A DNA stretch of 64,000 nucleotides from Spartobacteria bacterium (GCA_003167365.1 PMTM01000006.1:392391-456390); one strand, 5' to 3'. Counted from the first letter of the stretch, positions 44,501 through 54,554 are shown. The notes: generated from the letters alone by a model not told the origin. Made by a program: numbers and translations.

Positions 44501-44749
44501 GCGGACAAATTTCACTTTTGGTGCAGCGATGAAAGTCGTCGAAATTGGATAAGTGATCTGATCTTCGACCAGATCGGGCGACCGTCCTTCCCAATCGGTG
44601 TAGACGATCACCTGCGCGTCGCTCAGATCGGGAATCGCATCGAGAGGCGTTTGTCTAAGCGCATACACTCCGGCACCGATCGCAAAAAGCGTGAAGACAA
44701 ACACGAGGAAGCGATTCCTCACGCTTGCTGCGATGATGCGTTCGATCAT
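41594..44749 (-). CDS. cusA: Heavy-metal RND efflux pump, CusA type
   Basis: 1051 residues, inner-membrane proton-driven pump. RND landmarks: YVDWEGRSPDLVEDQ-like start (VIVYTDWEGRSPDLVEDQIT), GGIAIAIGAMIDAAIIMVEN in helix 4 region with the proton-relay Asp, and two six-helix bundles. The porter part has MPIQTRTEMLTTGFRSALGI, with the methionines characteristic of Cu/Ag binding in CusA. Third in the cusCBA operon, 9 bp after cusB. Confidence 0.93.
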   Translation of the reverse strand: MIERIIAASVRNRFLVFVFTLFAIGAGVYALRQTPLDAIPDLSDAQVIVYTDWEGRSPDLVEDQITYPISTTFIAAPKVKFVRGESMFGKSFVYVIFEDGTDIYWARSRVIEYLNSIRGTLPEGVNPTIGPDATGVGWVFEYALVDDSGKLDLAQLRSIQDWNLRYALESVKGVAEVAPVGGFVKEYQIDIDPNALLAHSIPLSDVVKQVKSSNGDVGGKTFEVATTEYFVRGRGYFKNIADIENVVLKVENGTPVYVKNIGKVHLGGALRRGVAELDGKGEVVGGIVVMRYGENALNVIEGVKRKIESIKSSLPAGVRIVPTYDRSELIYRAIGTLREKLIEECIIVALVCLIFLWHVRSALVAIITLPIAILASFIPMFYSHLTSNIMSLGGIAIAIGAMIDAAIIMVENAHKALEHFREQNGREPNNSERIEVIVAAAKTVGRPLFFSLLVITVSFLPVFSLTAQEGRLFKPLAFTKTFSMFFAAMLAITVAPVLMTLLIRGKIAPEAKNPLNRFLISVYEPVLNFVLRFRRFVLLGALLLLVLTIFPFAKLGKEFMPPLNEGTLLYMPTAVPGMSITEATKILQIQDRQLKTFPEVTTVFGKAGQADTSTDPAPLSMFETIVSLKPFDQWPRGMTWEKFLAELNMNLRIPGMANIFWMPIQTRTEMLTTGFRSALGIKVFGPDLQGIENLAVQIEKAMADLPDTRSVFAERTVGGYFLDFDVNREAAARYGLTVGDVNDVVETAIGGKTITTTVEARERYPVRARYAPDFRQDLDSLKRVLVPTPTGAQIPISLVADIRYRTGPPSIRNENGQLVGFVLVDPVTSDIDGYVRHASKRISERIKFPAGYYIEWAGQFQYIKQAEERLKIVVPLTLLIIFVLLYFNTRSVVKTCIVLLAVPFSLIGAFWLLYLLGYHMSVAVWVGLLALAGLDAETGVVMLLYLDHAWEKFRAEGRMKSMVDLHAAIHEGAVQRLRPKIMTACAILFGLLPIMWSPITQTGADLMKRIATPMVGGVVTSALLELLVYPVIFLIWKKRGLQEKEEESSRG

Positions 44750-44758
44750 TTCTGTTTC

Positions 44759-46066
44759 CTAGCGACGCGGTGTCGCCGGTTCGAAATCGTTCAACGCGCC
44801 TTGCACTTTCGACTCGGCGTCGATGAGGAAATTTGCGCTCGCGACAACACGTTCGCCTTCCGCCAAGCCGCTCTTCACTTCGTAATGATCGCCGATTTGC
44901 TCGCCCAACTCGACAACACGCGGTTCGAGCTTTCCTCCGCCTTTATCGACAAACGCGATCTCGCGCGAGCCGGTAGGCATCACCGCGCTGGCCGGCACAG
45001 TGAGGCCTTCGCCCATGTCCATCCCCAGTTCGACGTTCGCGTACATCCCGGGCCGCAGTTTGAAATCGGGATTCGGAATATCGATGCGCACCTTCGCGGT
45101 GCGTTTTGCTTGATCGAGAAATGGATTGATGACCGCAATTTGTCCTTCGAAGCGTTCGTTGGGGTACGAACTGGTCGTGACGGTTACGGCCTGGCCGGTT
45201 TTCAACATCGATAATTCGCCTTCGTAAAATTCAGCCGAAACCCAAACGACCGAGAGATCAGCAATGTCAATCAAGTGATCGCCCACCTTCACGTTGACCC
45301 CTTGATGCGCGGGTACTTCCTGGACGACGCCGCGAAAGGGCGAGCGAAGTGTCAGCGACTCGCCCGGCTCACGCTTCCGTTCGATCTCAGCGATTTGTTC
45401 GTCAGTGACATTCCACTGACGCAGACGCGATTCTGCCGACGCGATCAATCGTTCGGGTGTTACGCGCGCGTCTTTAGATTTTGCTTCGTCGCGCATGCGC
45501 AGAAGCATGACTAGCTCGCGCTCAGTCGTAAGCAGGTCCGGGCTGTAGATCGACATAAGGGGCGCGTCCTTCTCGACGAGTTGACCGGCGGACGGGACGA
45601 ACAATTCTTTCACGTATCCATCCACGCGAGCAACGAACGCCCAATGCTTTTGCAAATCGGGCTCGACGGTTCCGACGGCGCGAATCGTGTGATGCAATGG
45701 TCCACGCTTCACCGTTGCGTAGCTGACACCGATTTGCTGCTGCCGCTCGACCGGGACGACAAATTCGTGTGACGGTGCGCCGCTCGTCTGCTTGCCACTT
45801 TGCATCCCCGGCATTCCGGCCATGCCTTGCATGCCGCCGCCGCTCGACGGCTCGGATGTCGATGGTGAAGCGGTTTTTTTCATGACCGGCACGAGATCCA
45901 TTCCGCAGATTGGACATTTGCCTGGCGCTTCCGCGTGCACCGAAGGGTGCATCGTGCACGTGTAATAATCCACGTCCGGTGGTTTTGTTGGTTTATTGGA
46001 TTTCGAGCAAGCGGGACTGATGAGAAGCACCGCGAGGACGAACAATTTGAGTGGTATCGATTTCAT
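44759..46066 (-). CDS. cusB: RND periplasmic adaptor with heavy-metal-binding domain, CusB type
   Basis: 435 residues. Lipoprotein-type signal ending LLISPAC. Then a heavy-metal-binding domain, YYTCTMHPSVHAEAPGKCPI then CGMDLVPV (residues ~35-62), a Met-rich linker (GGGMQGMAGMPGMQSGK), and the adaptor core VPVERQQQIGVSYATVKRG ... VGTVEPDLQKHWAF. Joins CusA to CusC. Start overlaps the cusC stop by 4 bp. Confidence 0.93.
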   Translation of the reverse strand: MKSIPLKLFVLAVLLISPACSKSNKPTKPPDVDYYTCTMHPSVHAEAPGKCPICGMDLVPVMKKTASPSTSEPSSGGGMQGMAGMPGMQSGKQTSGAPSHEFVVPVERQQQIGVSYATVKRGPLHHTIRAVGTVEPDLQKHWAFVARVDGYVKELFVPSAGQLVEKDAPLMSIYSPDLLTTERELVMLLRMRDEAKSKDARVTPERLIASAESRLRQWNVTDEQIAEIERKREPGESLTLRSPFRGVVQEVPAHQGVNVKVGDHLIDIADLSVVWVSAEFYEGELSMLKTGQAVTVTTSSYPNERFEGQIAVINPFLDQAKRTAKVRIDIPNPDFKLRPGMYANVELGMDMGEGLTVPASAVMPTGSREIAFVDKGGGKLEPRVVELGEQIGDHYEVKSGLAEGERVVASANFLIDAESKVQGALNDFEPATPRR

Positions 46067-47370
46067 TTTGGTACCTTTATTTTGGTTGAAGGGAAAACAT
46101 CGAGATCAGCGCCGATAACGGCTTCCAGTTCGGCCAAGGCCGCGTGGTAATCGGCGATGTGCTGTTGCCCCATCGCTTCGAGATCACGCAAATTCCGTTG
46201 TGCGGTGATCCATTCGAGAAAACTGGCCTTTCCCGTTTCGTAGGAGAGCTGATTGGCCTCGAATGCTTGACGCGCTTGCGGCACTAGTTTGTCGCGGAAA
46301 AGATCGACGTGATGTCGGGCGGTGTGGACCTTTTCCAACGCATCCCGCAATAAACCGAGCGATTCCGCGTTTGTGAGTTCAAGCCCGTGGTTAGCGGCGG
46401 CGAGGTTTTCTTTCGCTTCACGAACAGCCGCCGAGTATTTGCCGGGATTTACCCACGGCACAGTAAAGGAGATTCCGGCGTCGACTTCGCTCGTTGTTTG
46501 CGCGGAATCGTTGTAACGCAGCGCCTGAACTGTGACGGCTGGATCAGGAATCCAGTTTCGGCGAGCCAATTCCAGTCGCGACTCTTCCATGTCGAGCTTC
46601 GCTCGCGCGATTTTCAGCTCCGGACGGTTTGCGAGTGCAAGTGCGCGCGCTTGGTCCATCGAAACGTCGAGTGAGTTGATTCTTGTTTCTTCCGGTTGAC
46701 CAACCGCAGCGAAAGCGTCGCGATTCATCAGAACATTGAGCTGCGATTCTTCAGCCGAAGTGTTCCGTAAAATATCTTGCTCGGATTCGAGCAGCTTGCT
46801 GGCTTCGACCTCGCCCGCGAGTGCGTCTGCCGCGTTTGCTTGGCCGACTTCGTAGCGAGAGCGACTGACTTCAGCGATCTGGCGCAACGACACGAGATTT
46901 TTTCGATTTAATGCCAGTTGGGCGTACGCGTTGGCCAACCGAAAGTAGGACGCACGGGTTTTCGCCAGCACGTCCAATTGTTCACGACGCGCCTGTTCAA
47001 AAGTTGCGAGTGCGTCCGCCGCGGCAATTCGTGCCCGCGCTAAATTTTTTCCTGTGATCGGAATGACTTGCTCGACGGAGAGTGTCTGATCGGTGAACGC
47101 GTTCGGCGCGACATCGACAAAGCGCGCGGCGCGCGAGTTGCCGCCGACTCTGAGATCGTCCCAGGCGGTTGCTTGCTTGACGCGCTCTTTCGCGGCGTTC
47201 CATTTTCTCAGCGCCTGCTGGATCGCGGGATTGTTCGCCAGCGCGACGGTTGTTACATCGCGTAGCGAAATGAAACCATTGGGCGCTTCGAGTCCGATGT
47301 CGTCGGGCTTCTCAGCGCGAATGATTGACGTTAAAGCTAAATATAAAAGTAATCGGTAAAGTGTTTTCAT
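46063..47370 (-). CDS. cusC: Outer-membrane efflux protein, CusC/TolC family
   Basis: 435 residues with an N-terminal signal sequence (LLLYLALTSIIRAEK). Two OEP repeats: DVTTVALANNPAIQQALRKW and ARALALANRPELKIARAKLD, the paired alpha-helical coiled-coil hairpins of TolC-type ducts. First of the three efflux genes. Confidence 0.92.
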   Translation of the reverse strand: MKTLYRLLLYLALTSIIRAEKPDDIGLEAPNGFISLRDVTTVALANNPAIQQALRKWNAAKERVKQATAWDDLRVGGNSRAARFVDVAPNAFTDQTLSVEQVIPITGKNLARARIAAADALATFEQARREQLDVLAKTRASYFRLANAYAQLALNRKNLVSLRQIAEVSRSRYEVGQANAADALAGEVEASKLLESEQDILRNTSAEESQLNVLMNRDAFAAVGQPEETRINSLDVSMDQARALALANRPELKIARAKLDMEESRLELARRNWIPDPAVTVQALRYNDSAQTTSEVDAGISFTVPWVNPGKYSAAVREAKENLAAANHGLELTNAESLGLLRDALEKVHTARHHVDLFRDKLVPQARQAFEANQLSYETGKASFLEWITAQRNLRDLEAMGQQHIADYHAALAELEAVIGADLDVFPSTKIKVPK

Positions 47371-47441
47371 CTGTCCGGAAGAGGGTTTGAACGCGTGACG
47401 TGCCGGTAAATGGGCACACCTCGGGTGTCAGGCTCTTCGGA

Positions 47442-47795
47442 TCAGGTGAGGCGAATGCAGATGAGCGCGAACGGCGCCGGTAAATGTGCGGCGTTCTTTG
47501 CGTTAGAAAATACACCCGACTGTTTCGTCGCGGCTCGCGGCAGCGTTGCTACCACAATCGTCGACGGCAAGAACACAATGTTCTGCTGATCGGACCCGGG
47601 CTTGGTCAGTGGTGGCACCGGCGGCGGGGTCTTTTTCTGTGACGTCGCGCAGCAAGCTTTATTTGCGCAGCATCCTGATTCGCACGCTTTTTCACTTGCG
47701 ACACTTGACATTGTGCACGCGGCCGCTGGGAGCTTCATCGGCGCGATAATGAGCGCAATTGCGACCATCACCGCCAAGCTAATCTTGCTGCGCAT
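47442..47795 (-). CDS. Exported cysteine-rich protein upstream of cusCBA
   Basis: About 117 residues from the Met of MRSKISLAVMVAIALIIAP, which is a signal peptide; a GTG ten codons upstream is possible. Mature part starts ACTMSSVASEKACESGCCAN and then KACCATSQKKTPPPVPP, i.e. seven cysteines in ~25 residues, followed by a proline-rich and hydrophobic tail. Unknown family. Same direction as cusC, 71 bp apart, so probably co-regulated with the metal pump. Confidence 0.65.
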   Translation of the reverse strand: MRSKISLAVMVAIALIIAPMKLPAAACTMSSVASEKACESGCCANKACCATSQKKTPPPVPPLTKPGSDQQNIVFLPSTIVVATLPRAATKQSGVFSNAKNAAHLPAPFALICIRLT

Positions 47796-47889
47796 GACGC
47801 TGCTTCTTAGCACAATCAACGCCACGCGTCGAAGCCTAACCCGTTTATTCTTCGCGCGGCCTGCCGAAAATTAACCCGCCGAGATGCGG

Positions 47890-47929
47890 CTGTCACCGGA
47901 TCGTCACCCGATCTTCACTATTCGTAACA
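47890..47929 (+). promoter_or_regulatory. Four-unit Pho-box array
   Basis: Heptamers CTGTCAC (47890), TCGTCAC (47901), TCTTCAC (47912) and CGTAACA (47923), each exactly 11 bp apart, i.e. one helical turn. Two PhoB dimers could bind side by side. It lies 83 bp before the 58-residue gene on the plus strand and upstream of the divergent cysteine-rich gene. Confidence 0.75.
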
Positions 47930-48011
47930 TGACTTCGGCTTTCTACCGGCGTATCGAAGCGGCGAAGAGTTGCCAGCTAAACGAGCAACCGCATCAGCCC
48001 TTTTTACCCGC

Positions 48012-48188
48012 ATGAAAACAATATCACCACGAACCCGTTCTTCCTTTCTCGAACTAAGCCGAAAATTCCTGCACTCGGAAAGCCAATGGCATTTTGTCAC
48101 TGAGCTTCTCCTTTTTGGTGTGCTCACTGCAGTCAGCGCTTGGCCTTTGCTCTCATTGGCCAATGCAGTCGCGACCTCGATCAAATAA
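48012..48188 (+). CDS. 58-residue membrane protein behind a Pho-box array
   Basis: ATG 48012, 58 codons. Begins MKTISPRTRSSFLELSRKF and has one hydrophobic stretch (VTELLLFGVLTAVSAWPLLS), so probably a single-pass inner-membrane peptide with a basic N-terminus. No family recognised. The strongest Pho-box-like site of the window sits just upstream, so it should be induced by phosphate starvation. A TTG start at 47970 would add 14 residues. Confidence 0.6.
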   Translation: MKTISPRTRSSFLELSRKFLHSESQWHFVTELLLFGVLTAVSAWPLLSLANAVATSIK

Positions 48189-48193
48189 GCGGC

Positions 48194-48655
48194 TTACTTC
48201 TTGGTAAGCTTTGGGGTAATCAACCAAAGAAGCCGGCCATTTTTCCAAGAGCGATCGAGCTCGATTAGGGCGACTCCGGCTTTCGAAAGCTTGAGCGCTC
48301 CGCCGGTCAATGAAGTGATCGTTTCGGTGAAGTCCGGTTCGTGACCGACCAGCATCAAACTTTCTTCCGGATATTTATTTAGCAATCGCTCCAGTCCGGC
48401 GCGGCGGAAGCCGGGCGCGAGCAATTTGTCTGCGCAGTATTTCACTTTGAGGTGCTCCGCTGTAATCTCCGCGGTTTGCGCGGCGCGCGGCAACGGGCTG
48501 GTCACGATAAGAGCGGGACGTGCTTTGGCGCGTTTGAGAAACGCCGCGACCTCGCGCATTTCCTTTTTCCCGCGCTTAGTTAACGGGCGCTCATCATCGG
48601 ATTTTTTCCAGTTCGGCCAATCGGCCTCGCCGTGCCGGAGAAAATAAAGTTCCAT
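48194..48655 (-). CDS. sixA: Histidine phosphatase SixA
   Basis: 153 residues, phosphoglycerate-mutase-like fold. RHG motif in LYFLRHGEADWPN, second arginine in TSPLPRAAQTAE, second histidine in LMLVGHEPDF. SixA removes phosphate from histidine of HPt domains in E. coli. Here it ends an operon of phoU-ppk-kinase-sixA, 6 bp after the kinase gene, so a role in phosphate signalling is attractive but unproven. Confidence 0.9.
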   Translation of the reverse strand: MELYFLRHGEADWPNWKKSDDERPLTKRGKKEMREVAAFLKRAKARPALIVTSPLPRAAQTAEITAEHLKVKYCADKLLAPGFRRAGLERLLNKYPEESLMLVGHEPDFTETITSLTGGALKLSKAGVALIELDRSWKNGRLLWLITPKLTKK

Positions 48656-48661
48656 CTCGAT

Positions 48662-49351
48662 CTATAAGATACGCCATTTTGGGCGGCGGGTTCGGGGATC
48701 CAATTGCCAAAGGCGGGTTCCGCCCAGAAATGCATTCCGGTTTTGCCCGCGTTCCACTCCCTCCGGGAGCCGGCTGAAGCGTTTCACATTTCCACCGCCC
48801 AGCACCACATAATCGGCAATGAGAGATTTTTTCAATTGCGCGACCGCGTGCTCGACTTCGCGCTTCCACTCTTTTTCGCCGAGCAAAACCAAGCCCGGCT
48901 TGCCCAAGGAATTTTCAATGATCCTGTGGTCGCAATAGGGGAGATCTCCCAATTCGAGGGGGAGCACGGTTTTCGCCCAGACAAAAGTGGAGCCGAGTCC
49001 GGTGCCAAGTCCAAGAAAAAGCATTCGGCCTCCGCGATAACTCCCAAGCGCTTGCATGGCCGCGTCGTTGATCACGCGCACCCGTTTACCGAGCGCTTTC
49101 TCGAAATTGAATCCGACCCATCCTTTGCCGAGATGCTTGGGCTCGTCGACGATGCGTCCATCGCGGACGGGTGACGGGAATCCAATCGCGACCGCGTCGA
49201 AGTTCCAATCCTGCAAAAGCGGTTTCATTTGCGAGACTATTTCTCGCGGCGTCATTTTCGGGCCCGATTTAAATTTCCGTTTCTCTGCGCGAGAGATCAT
49301 CAACTTGACGTGCGAACCGCCGATGTCGACGACCAGGACCTTTTTGTTCAT
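48662..49351 (-). CDS. ROK-family kinase, probable polyphosphate glucokinase
   Basis: 229 residues. N-terminal phosphate loop LVVDIGGSHVKLMIS; the ROK middle reads VAIGFPSPVRDGRIVDEPKH and LFLGLGTGLGSTFVWAKT. The usual ROK zinc motif is not seen, as in polyphosphate/ATP glucokinases. Its ATG overlaps the ppk stop (ATGA), so both enzymes of polyphosphate making and use would be produced together. Substrate is inferred from context. Confidence 0.8.
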   Translation of the reverse strand: MNKKVLVVDIGGSHVKLMISRAEKRKFKSGPKMTPREIVSQMKPLLQDWNFDAVAIGFPSPVRDGRIVDEPKHLGKGWVGFNFEKALGKRVRVINDAAMQALGSYRGGRMLFLGLGTGLGSTFVWAKTVLPLELGDLPYCDHRIIENSLGKPGLVLLGEKEWKREVEHAVAQLKKSLIADYVVLGGGNVKRFSRLPEGVERGQNRNAFLGGTRLWQLDPRTRRPKWRIL

Positions 49352-51594
49352 GACTGCGGTAGTTTGGTAATCGGAATTAATTTTGCGGCTCGCTCTTTCT
49401 TGGATCGAGAAAGTTTTTTCGTCTGACGACGGGAACGTTCCCGGAACTGAAGCTGAGCTTGCTCGCGCGGCTCGGTTCCTTCCGGCTTCAATCGCCGATA
49501 ACTTCCGTCCGGCTGCAGTTCACGCGCTTTCACGCGGTCGTGTAAAAACTTTGGCAACACGCCGTTAACAATCTCATCGCGCAAGGCCGGGTTCTCGATT
49601 GGAAAAGCGACTTCCACGCGTCGCAAAAAATTGCGCGGCATCCAGTCCGCGCTCGAGAGGTACAGGTCGGGCTGGCCATCGTTCGCAAAATAATAGATTC
49701 GGCTGTGCTCGAGAAAGCGACCGACAATACTAAAGACGCGGATGTTCTCGCTTAAGTTCGGGATCTTCGGGCGCAAGCAGCAGATACCCCGCACGATGAG
49801 GTCGATTGTGACCTCTGCGCAGGAAGCTTCGTAAAGTTTCTCGATGATCTCTTGATCGACCAGTGAGTTCAGTTTCGCGATAATGCGGCCCGGTTTTCCG
49901 GCAAGCGCGTGATCGCGCTCGCGTTCGATCAAACCGATCAAGCGTGTTTTGAGATCGAAGGGCGCGACCATCAATTTTTTCAACCCGGGATAACCGGCCA
50001 GGCCGGTCAGCGTATTAAAAACGCTTGCGACTTCATCGGTCAATTGTGGCTCGGACGTGAAAAGACTAAAATCGGTGTAAGTGCGGGCGGTGCGCGGATG
50101 ATAGTTGCCCGTACCGAGGTGCACATAGTGACGAAGCCGATCGGTATCGCGCCGGACGATTAGCAGCGCCTTGCAATGTGTTTTCAATCCAACGACGCCA
50201 TAGATGACGTGCGCTCCGGCTTCCTCGAGGCGCCGCGCCCACTGAATGTTTACGGCTTCATCAAAGCGCGCTCGCAGCTCGACGATCGCCGTCACCTGTT
50301 TTCCCGCATTCGCCGCTTCGATAAGAGCTTCGACAATCGGTGAATCGCCGCTCGTTCGATAAAGCGTGATCTTGATGGCGAGCACCTGCGGATCTTGAGC
50401 CGCTTCCTCAATCATTTCGACGATTGGATCGAAACTGTCGTAGGGATGGTGAAGCAACACGTCCTGGCGGCGCAGCACCTCAAAAATATTCACGTGCGGA
50501 GGCAGGGCCGGATCGCGGGCAGGTTGAAATGGCCGGTCTTTCAATTTCGCAAACGCGTCGTTGGCCAGAAGCGGCGCGAGGTGCGTCATGGATAACGGGC
50601 CATCGAGTTTGTAGACGTCCGCGTCGGTTAGGTCGAAAAACTCCAGGAGCAGCTCGCGAAAATCTCTCGGGCAATCAGTTTCGACTTCCAGACGCACGGC
50701 GTCGCCGCGACTGGTGCGCCGCAGTTCCTGTTCGATCGTGCGCAATAAATTTTCCGCCTCTTCATCATCAATGTAGAGGTCGCTATTCCGCGTCACCCGG
50801 AAAGCGTGCACGCCATCGAGAATCAAACCGGGAAACAGTTCGCCAATGTGATGCTTGACGAGCGACGCGAGGTAAATGTAATCCCACGGCTCATCTTCGC
50901 CTTTGCCGCGCGGCATGGCGATGAGCCGCGGAACAACGCGCGGCACTTGCACGATGGCGTGAAGGGGTTCGCTGCCACGCTGCGCCTTCGCGCGCACGAG
51001 CAAGTTGTGGCTTTTGTTGGAGAGCTGCGGGAATGGATGACTTGCGTCGACCGCGAGCGGCGTCAGCATCGGAAACACTTCCTCCTGGAAATAGCGGCGG
51101 GCCCAGGCTGCGCGTTTCGCACTGAGCTGCGCAACATCGCGAATCCGGATTCCATTCTTGGCCAGCTCCGGGAGCAGCTCATTTTTCCAGAGCGCGTACT
51201 CCGCGGTCACCAGTTCACGGACGACGCGTTGAATGCTGTTGAAGGTTTCAGTTGGACTTAGTCCGTCTGGCCCAACGTCGCTCGTCTCGCTCTCGATCTG
51301 TTGTTTGATGCCAGCTACGCGAATCTCGAAAAATTCATCCAGGTTCGAGCTGAAGATGGTGAGAAACTTTACGCGTTCGAGCAACGGCTGCGTCGGATCC
51401 TGCGCTTCTTCCAAAACGCGGCGATTGAACTCAAGCCAGCTCAGCTCGCGGTTGATGAAGTTTTCGTGGGTGGACGATTGCGGCGTTGGAACCGAATCAA
51501 TCGGGCTTGGCAAAACTTGGCCCGAGGATTCTTCGCTTGTCACTTGGGCGGTCGTTGGCTCCATCTGGGTCGCAGTTAAGGCTCCGGGCCGCAA
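49348..51594 (-). CDS. ppk: Polyphosphate kinase 1
   Basis: 748 residues. N domain starts FINRELSWLEFNRRVLEEAQ; the catalytic part has the autophosphorylated histidine in GLKTHCKALLIVRR and GTGNYHPRTARTYTDFSLFT, and the second histidine region near LERDHALAG-like residues. Makes inorganic polyphosphate from ATP. Located behind phoU2 in a Pho-box-headed operon, so polyphosphate storage is coupled to phosphate signalling. Confidence 0.96.
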   Translation of the reverse strand: MRPGALTATQMEPTTAQVTSEESSGQVLPSPIDSVPTPQSSTHENFINRELSWLEFNRRVLEEAQDPTQPLLERVKFLTIFSSNLDEFFEIRVAGIKQQIESETSDVGPDGLSPTETFNSIQRVVRELVTAEYALWKNELLPELAKNGIRIRDVAQLSAKRAAWARRYFQEEVFPMLTPLAVDASHPFPQLSNKSHNLLVRAKAQRGSEPLHAIVQVPRVVPRLIAMPRGKGEDEPWDYIYLASLVKHHIGELFPGLILDGVHAFRVTRNSDLYIDDEEAENLLRTIEQELRRTSRGDAVRLEVETDCPRDFRELLLEFFDLTDADVYKLDGPLSMTHLAPLLANDAFAKLKDRPFQPARDPALPPHVNIFEVLRRQDVLLHHPYDSFDPIVEMIEEAAQDPQVLAIKITLYRTSGDSPIVEALIEAANAGKQVTAIVELRARFDEAVNIQWARRLEEAGAHVIYGVVGLKTHCKALLIVRRDTDRLRHYVHLGTGNYHPRTARTYTDFSLFTSEPQLTDEVASVFNTLTGLAGYPGLKKLMVAPFDLKTRLIGLIERERDHALAGKPGRIIAKLNSLVDQEIIEKLYEASCAEVTIDLIVRGICCLRPKIPNLSENIRVFSIVGRFLEHSRIYYFANDGQPDLYLSSADWMPRNFLRRVEVAFPIENPALRDEIVNGVLPKFLHDRVKARELQPDGSYRRLKPEGTEPREQAQLQFRERSRRQTKKLSRSKKERAAKLIPITKLPQS

Positions 51595-51637
51595 GAACGA
51601 TAACGCGCGAGATTCAATCCGCCGCGACCGCCATTGC

Positions 51638-52324
51638 TTACGCTGGGGCTACAAAAGGTTGATGTCGGATGTCTTCGGCCGCGGCGGCGTAGACAGCGTC
51701 CTCGGCGATGTTGGTGGCGTGATCGCCGACGCGTTCGAGACAGCGCGAAATAAAAATCAGATTGAGATAACCGCGCAGTTGATCCGGATCATGCGCCATG
51801 CGTTCGATCAATTTGCGACCGGCTTGACGATTCAATTCATCCAGTTTGTCATCGCGTGGCACGACGGCACGCGCCAACTGCACATCTTCCCGAACATAGG
51901 CATCCACACTGTCTTTGAACATCGACATGGCGTGCTCGTACATCGGGGCGATTAGTTTAACCTCCGGCAAGGGCGGATGTTGATTTAGCTTGCGCGCGCG
52001 TCGCGCGATGGTTGTTGCCTGGTCGGCCATGCGTTCGAGATTGGAAGAGAGTTTCATCGCCGAAACGACCCGGCGCAGATCGGACGCCACCGGTTGAAAC
52101 CGAAGCAGAATATCCACACCGTCCTTGTCGATCTGCTTTTCCAGTTGGTCGATTTCCTCGTCGTCGGCAATTGCGTTTGCGCAAAGATCGTCATCGCGCT
52201 CCATCAATCCCTTGTTCGCGCGATCGAGACTGCGCTCGGTCAAGCTCGCCATCATGAGCACATTGTCGCGCAGTGAGGCAAGTGCTTCGTCGAAAGTCCC
52301 GAGAATATGTTTTGGTGCAATCAT
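51638..52324 (-). CDS. phoU: PhoU paralogue (second copy)
   Basis: 228 residues, two PhoU bundles. Metal motifs ADDEEIDQLEKQIDKDGV and LERVGDHATNIAEDAVY. About half identical by eye to the PhoU at 35902. Its ATG overlaps the stop of the pstB remnant (TAATG). Followed by ppk, 43 bp downstream. Confidence 0.93.
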   Translation of the reverse strand: MIAPKHILGTFDEALASLRDNVLMMASLTERSLDRANKGLMERDDDLCANAIADDEEIDQLEKQIDKDGVDILLRFQPVASDLRRVVSAMKLSSNLERMADQATTIARRARKLNQHPPLPEVKLIAPMYEHAMSMFKDSVDAYVREDVQLARAVVPRDDKLDELNRQAGRKLIERMAHDPDQLRGYLNLIFISRCLERVGDHATNIAEDAVYAAAAEDIRHQPFVAPA

Positions 52325-52560
52325 TAGCCCTCCCCGATCAACCGAAGCGTCTGGTAATATAATCCTCCGTTCGCCTTTCGCTTGGATTTGAGAAAATCTT
52401 TTTGGTCGACCCCAAACTTTACTAAACGGCCTAGGTAAAAGAAGGCCGTATGATCGGAGACACGCCCGGGCTGCGGCATGTTGTGCGTAACGATGACCGG
52501 CAATCGCGGGGCGACAGTTTCCATAATACCAACGATGCGAAGCCGTCTCGAACCCGGCAA
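52324..52560 (-). pseudogene. pstB 3' remnant (about 55 recognisable codons)
   Basis: From METVAPRLPVIVTHNMPQPG onward it aligns with the C-terminus of PstB ([20 protein letters not shown] in the intact copy), including VSDHTAFFYLGRLVKFG. Everything before the switch histidine, including Walker A, signature and Walker B, is gone. It is the scar of a deleted second pst operon whose promoter and 3' genes (phoU, ppk) survive. Confidence 0.85.
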
Positions 52561-52571
52561 ACCAATAAATG

Positions 52572-53855
<1,284 letters not shown>

Positions 53856-53861
53856 CCGTGG

Positions 53862-54554
53862 TCAATCTTCCCGCAGGCGATAACCAAAACCGCGCACAGT
53901 CTCGATAACGTCCCCCGCCTTTCCCAGTTTTTCGCGCAAACGCCGCACATGCGTGTCCACCGTGCGGGTGTCGATGATGCTTTCGTAACCCCACACCTCG
54001 TTCAGCAAACGGTCGCGCTCCTGCACGCGCCCGCGGCGTTGAACGAGCGTTCGCAGAAGTTTAAATTCGATGCTCGTGAGACTGATTCGTTTGCCGCCCA
54101 CCGAAACCTGGTGGCGCGCGGGATCGATCGTAATCGCTCCGGCGCTGAGGTGTTCGCCTTCCTTGGCCTCGCCACGCCGCAAAATCGCTTGAATGCGCAA
54201 GATGACTTCGCGTGGACTGAACGGTTTGGTGACGTAATCGTCCGCCCCAAATTCCAGGCCAACGATGCGATCGATTTCCTCCGCCTTCGCCGTCAGCATC
54301 ATGATCGGAATGTGCCGGGTTGTGGGATCGGTTTTCAAAACTTTGCAAACTTCGAGACCCGTCATTTTCGGCAGCATCAAATCGAGAATGATAAGGGCCG
54401 GTTTTTCCGTGCGTGCCTTATTCAAGCCTGAAACGCCATCGCTCGCGGTCGAAATGATGAACCCGCCCGCTTTTCGCAAGTTCAGCGTGAGAAGATCTAT
54501 AACGTCTCGTTCGTCTTCGACGATCAGAACCGGCTTGCTGGACGGTGTGTCCAT
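53862..54554 (-). CDS. phoB: Phosphate-regulon response regulator PhoB
   Basis: About 230 residues (start at the Met of MDTPSSKPVLIVEDERDVI; an ATG three codons upstream is possible). Receiver domain with acidic pair EDE, phospho-Asp in LIILDLMLPKMTG and Lys in MMLTAKAEEID; winged-helix output domain with SLTSIEFKLLRTLVQRRGRV and TRTVDTHVRRLREKLG. Presumed to bind the Pho-box-like sites in this window. Confidence 0.96.
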   Translation of the reverse strand: MDTPSSKPVLIVEDERDVIDLLTLNLRKAGGFIISTASDGVSGLNKARTEKPALIILDLMLPKMTGLEVCKVLKTDPTTRHIPIMMLTAKAEEIDRIVGLEFGADDYVTKPFSPREVILRIQAILRRGEAKEGEHLSAGAITIDPARHQVSVGGKRISLTSIEFKLLRTLVQRRGRVQERDRLLNEVWGYESIIDTRTVDTHVRRLREKLGKAGDVIETVRGFGYRLRED

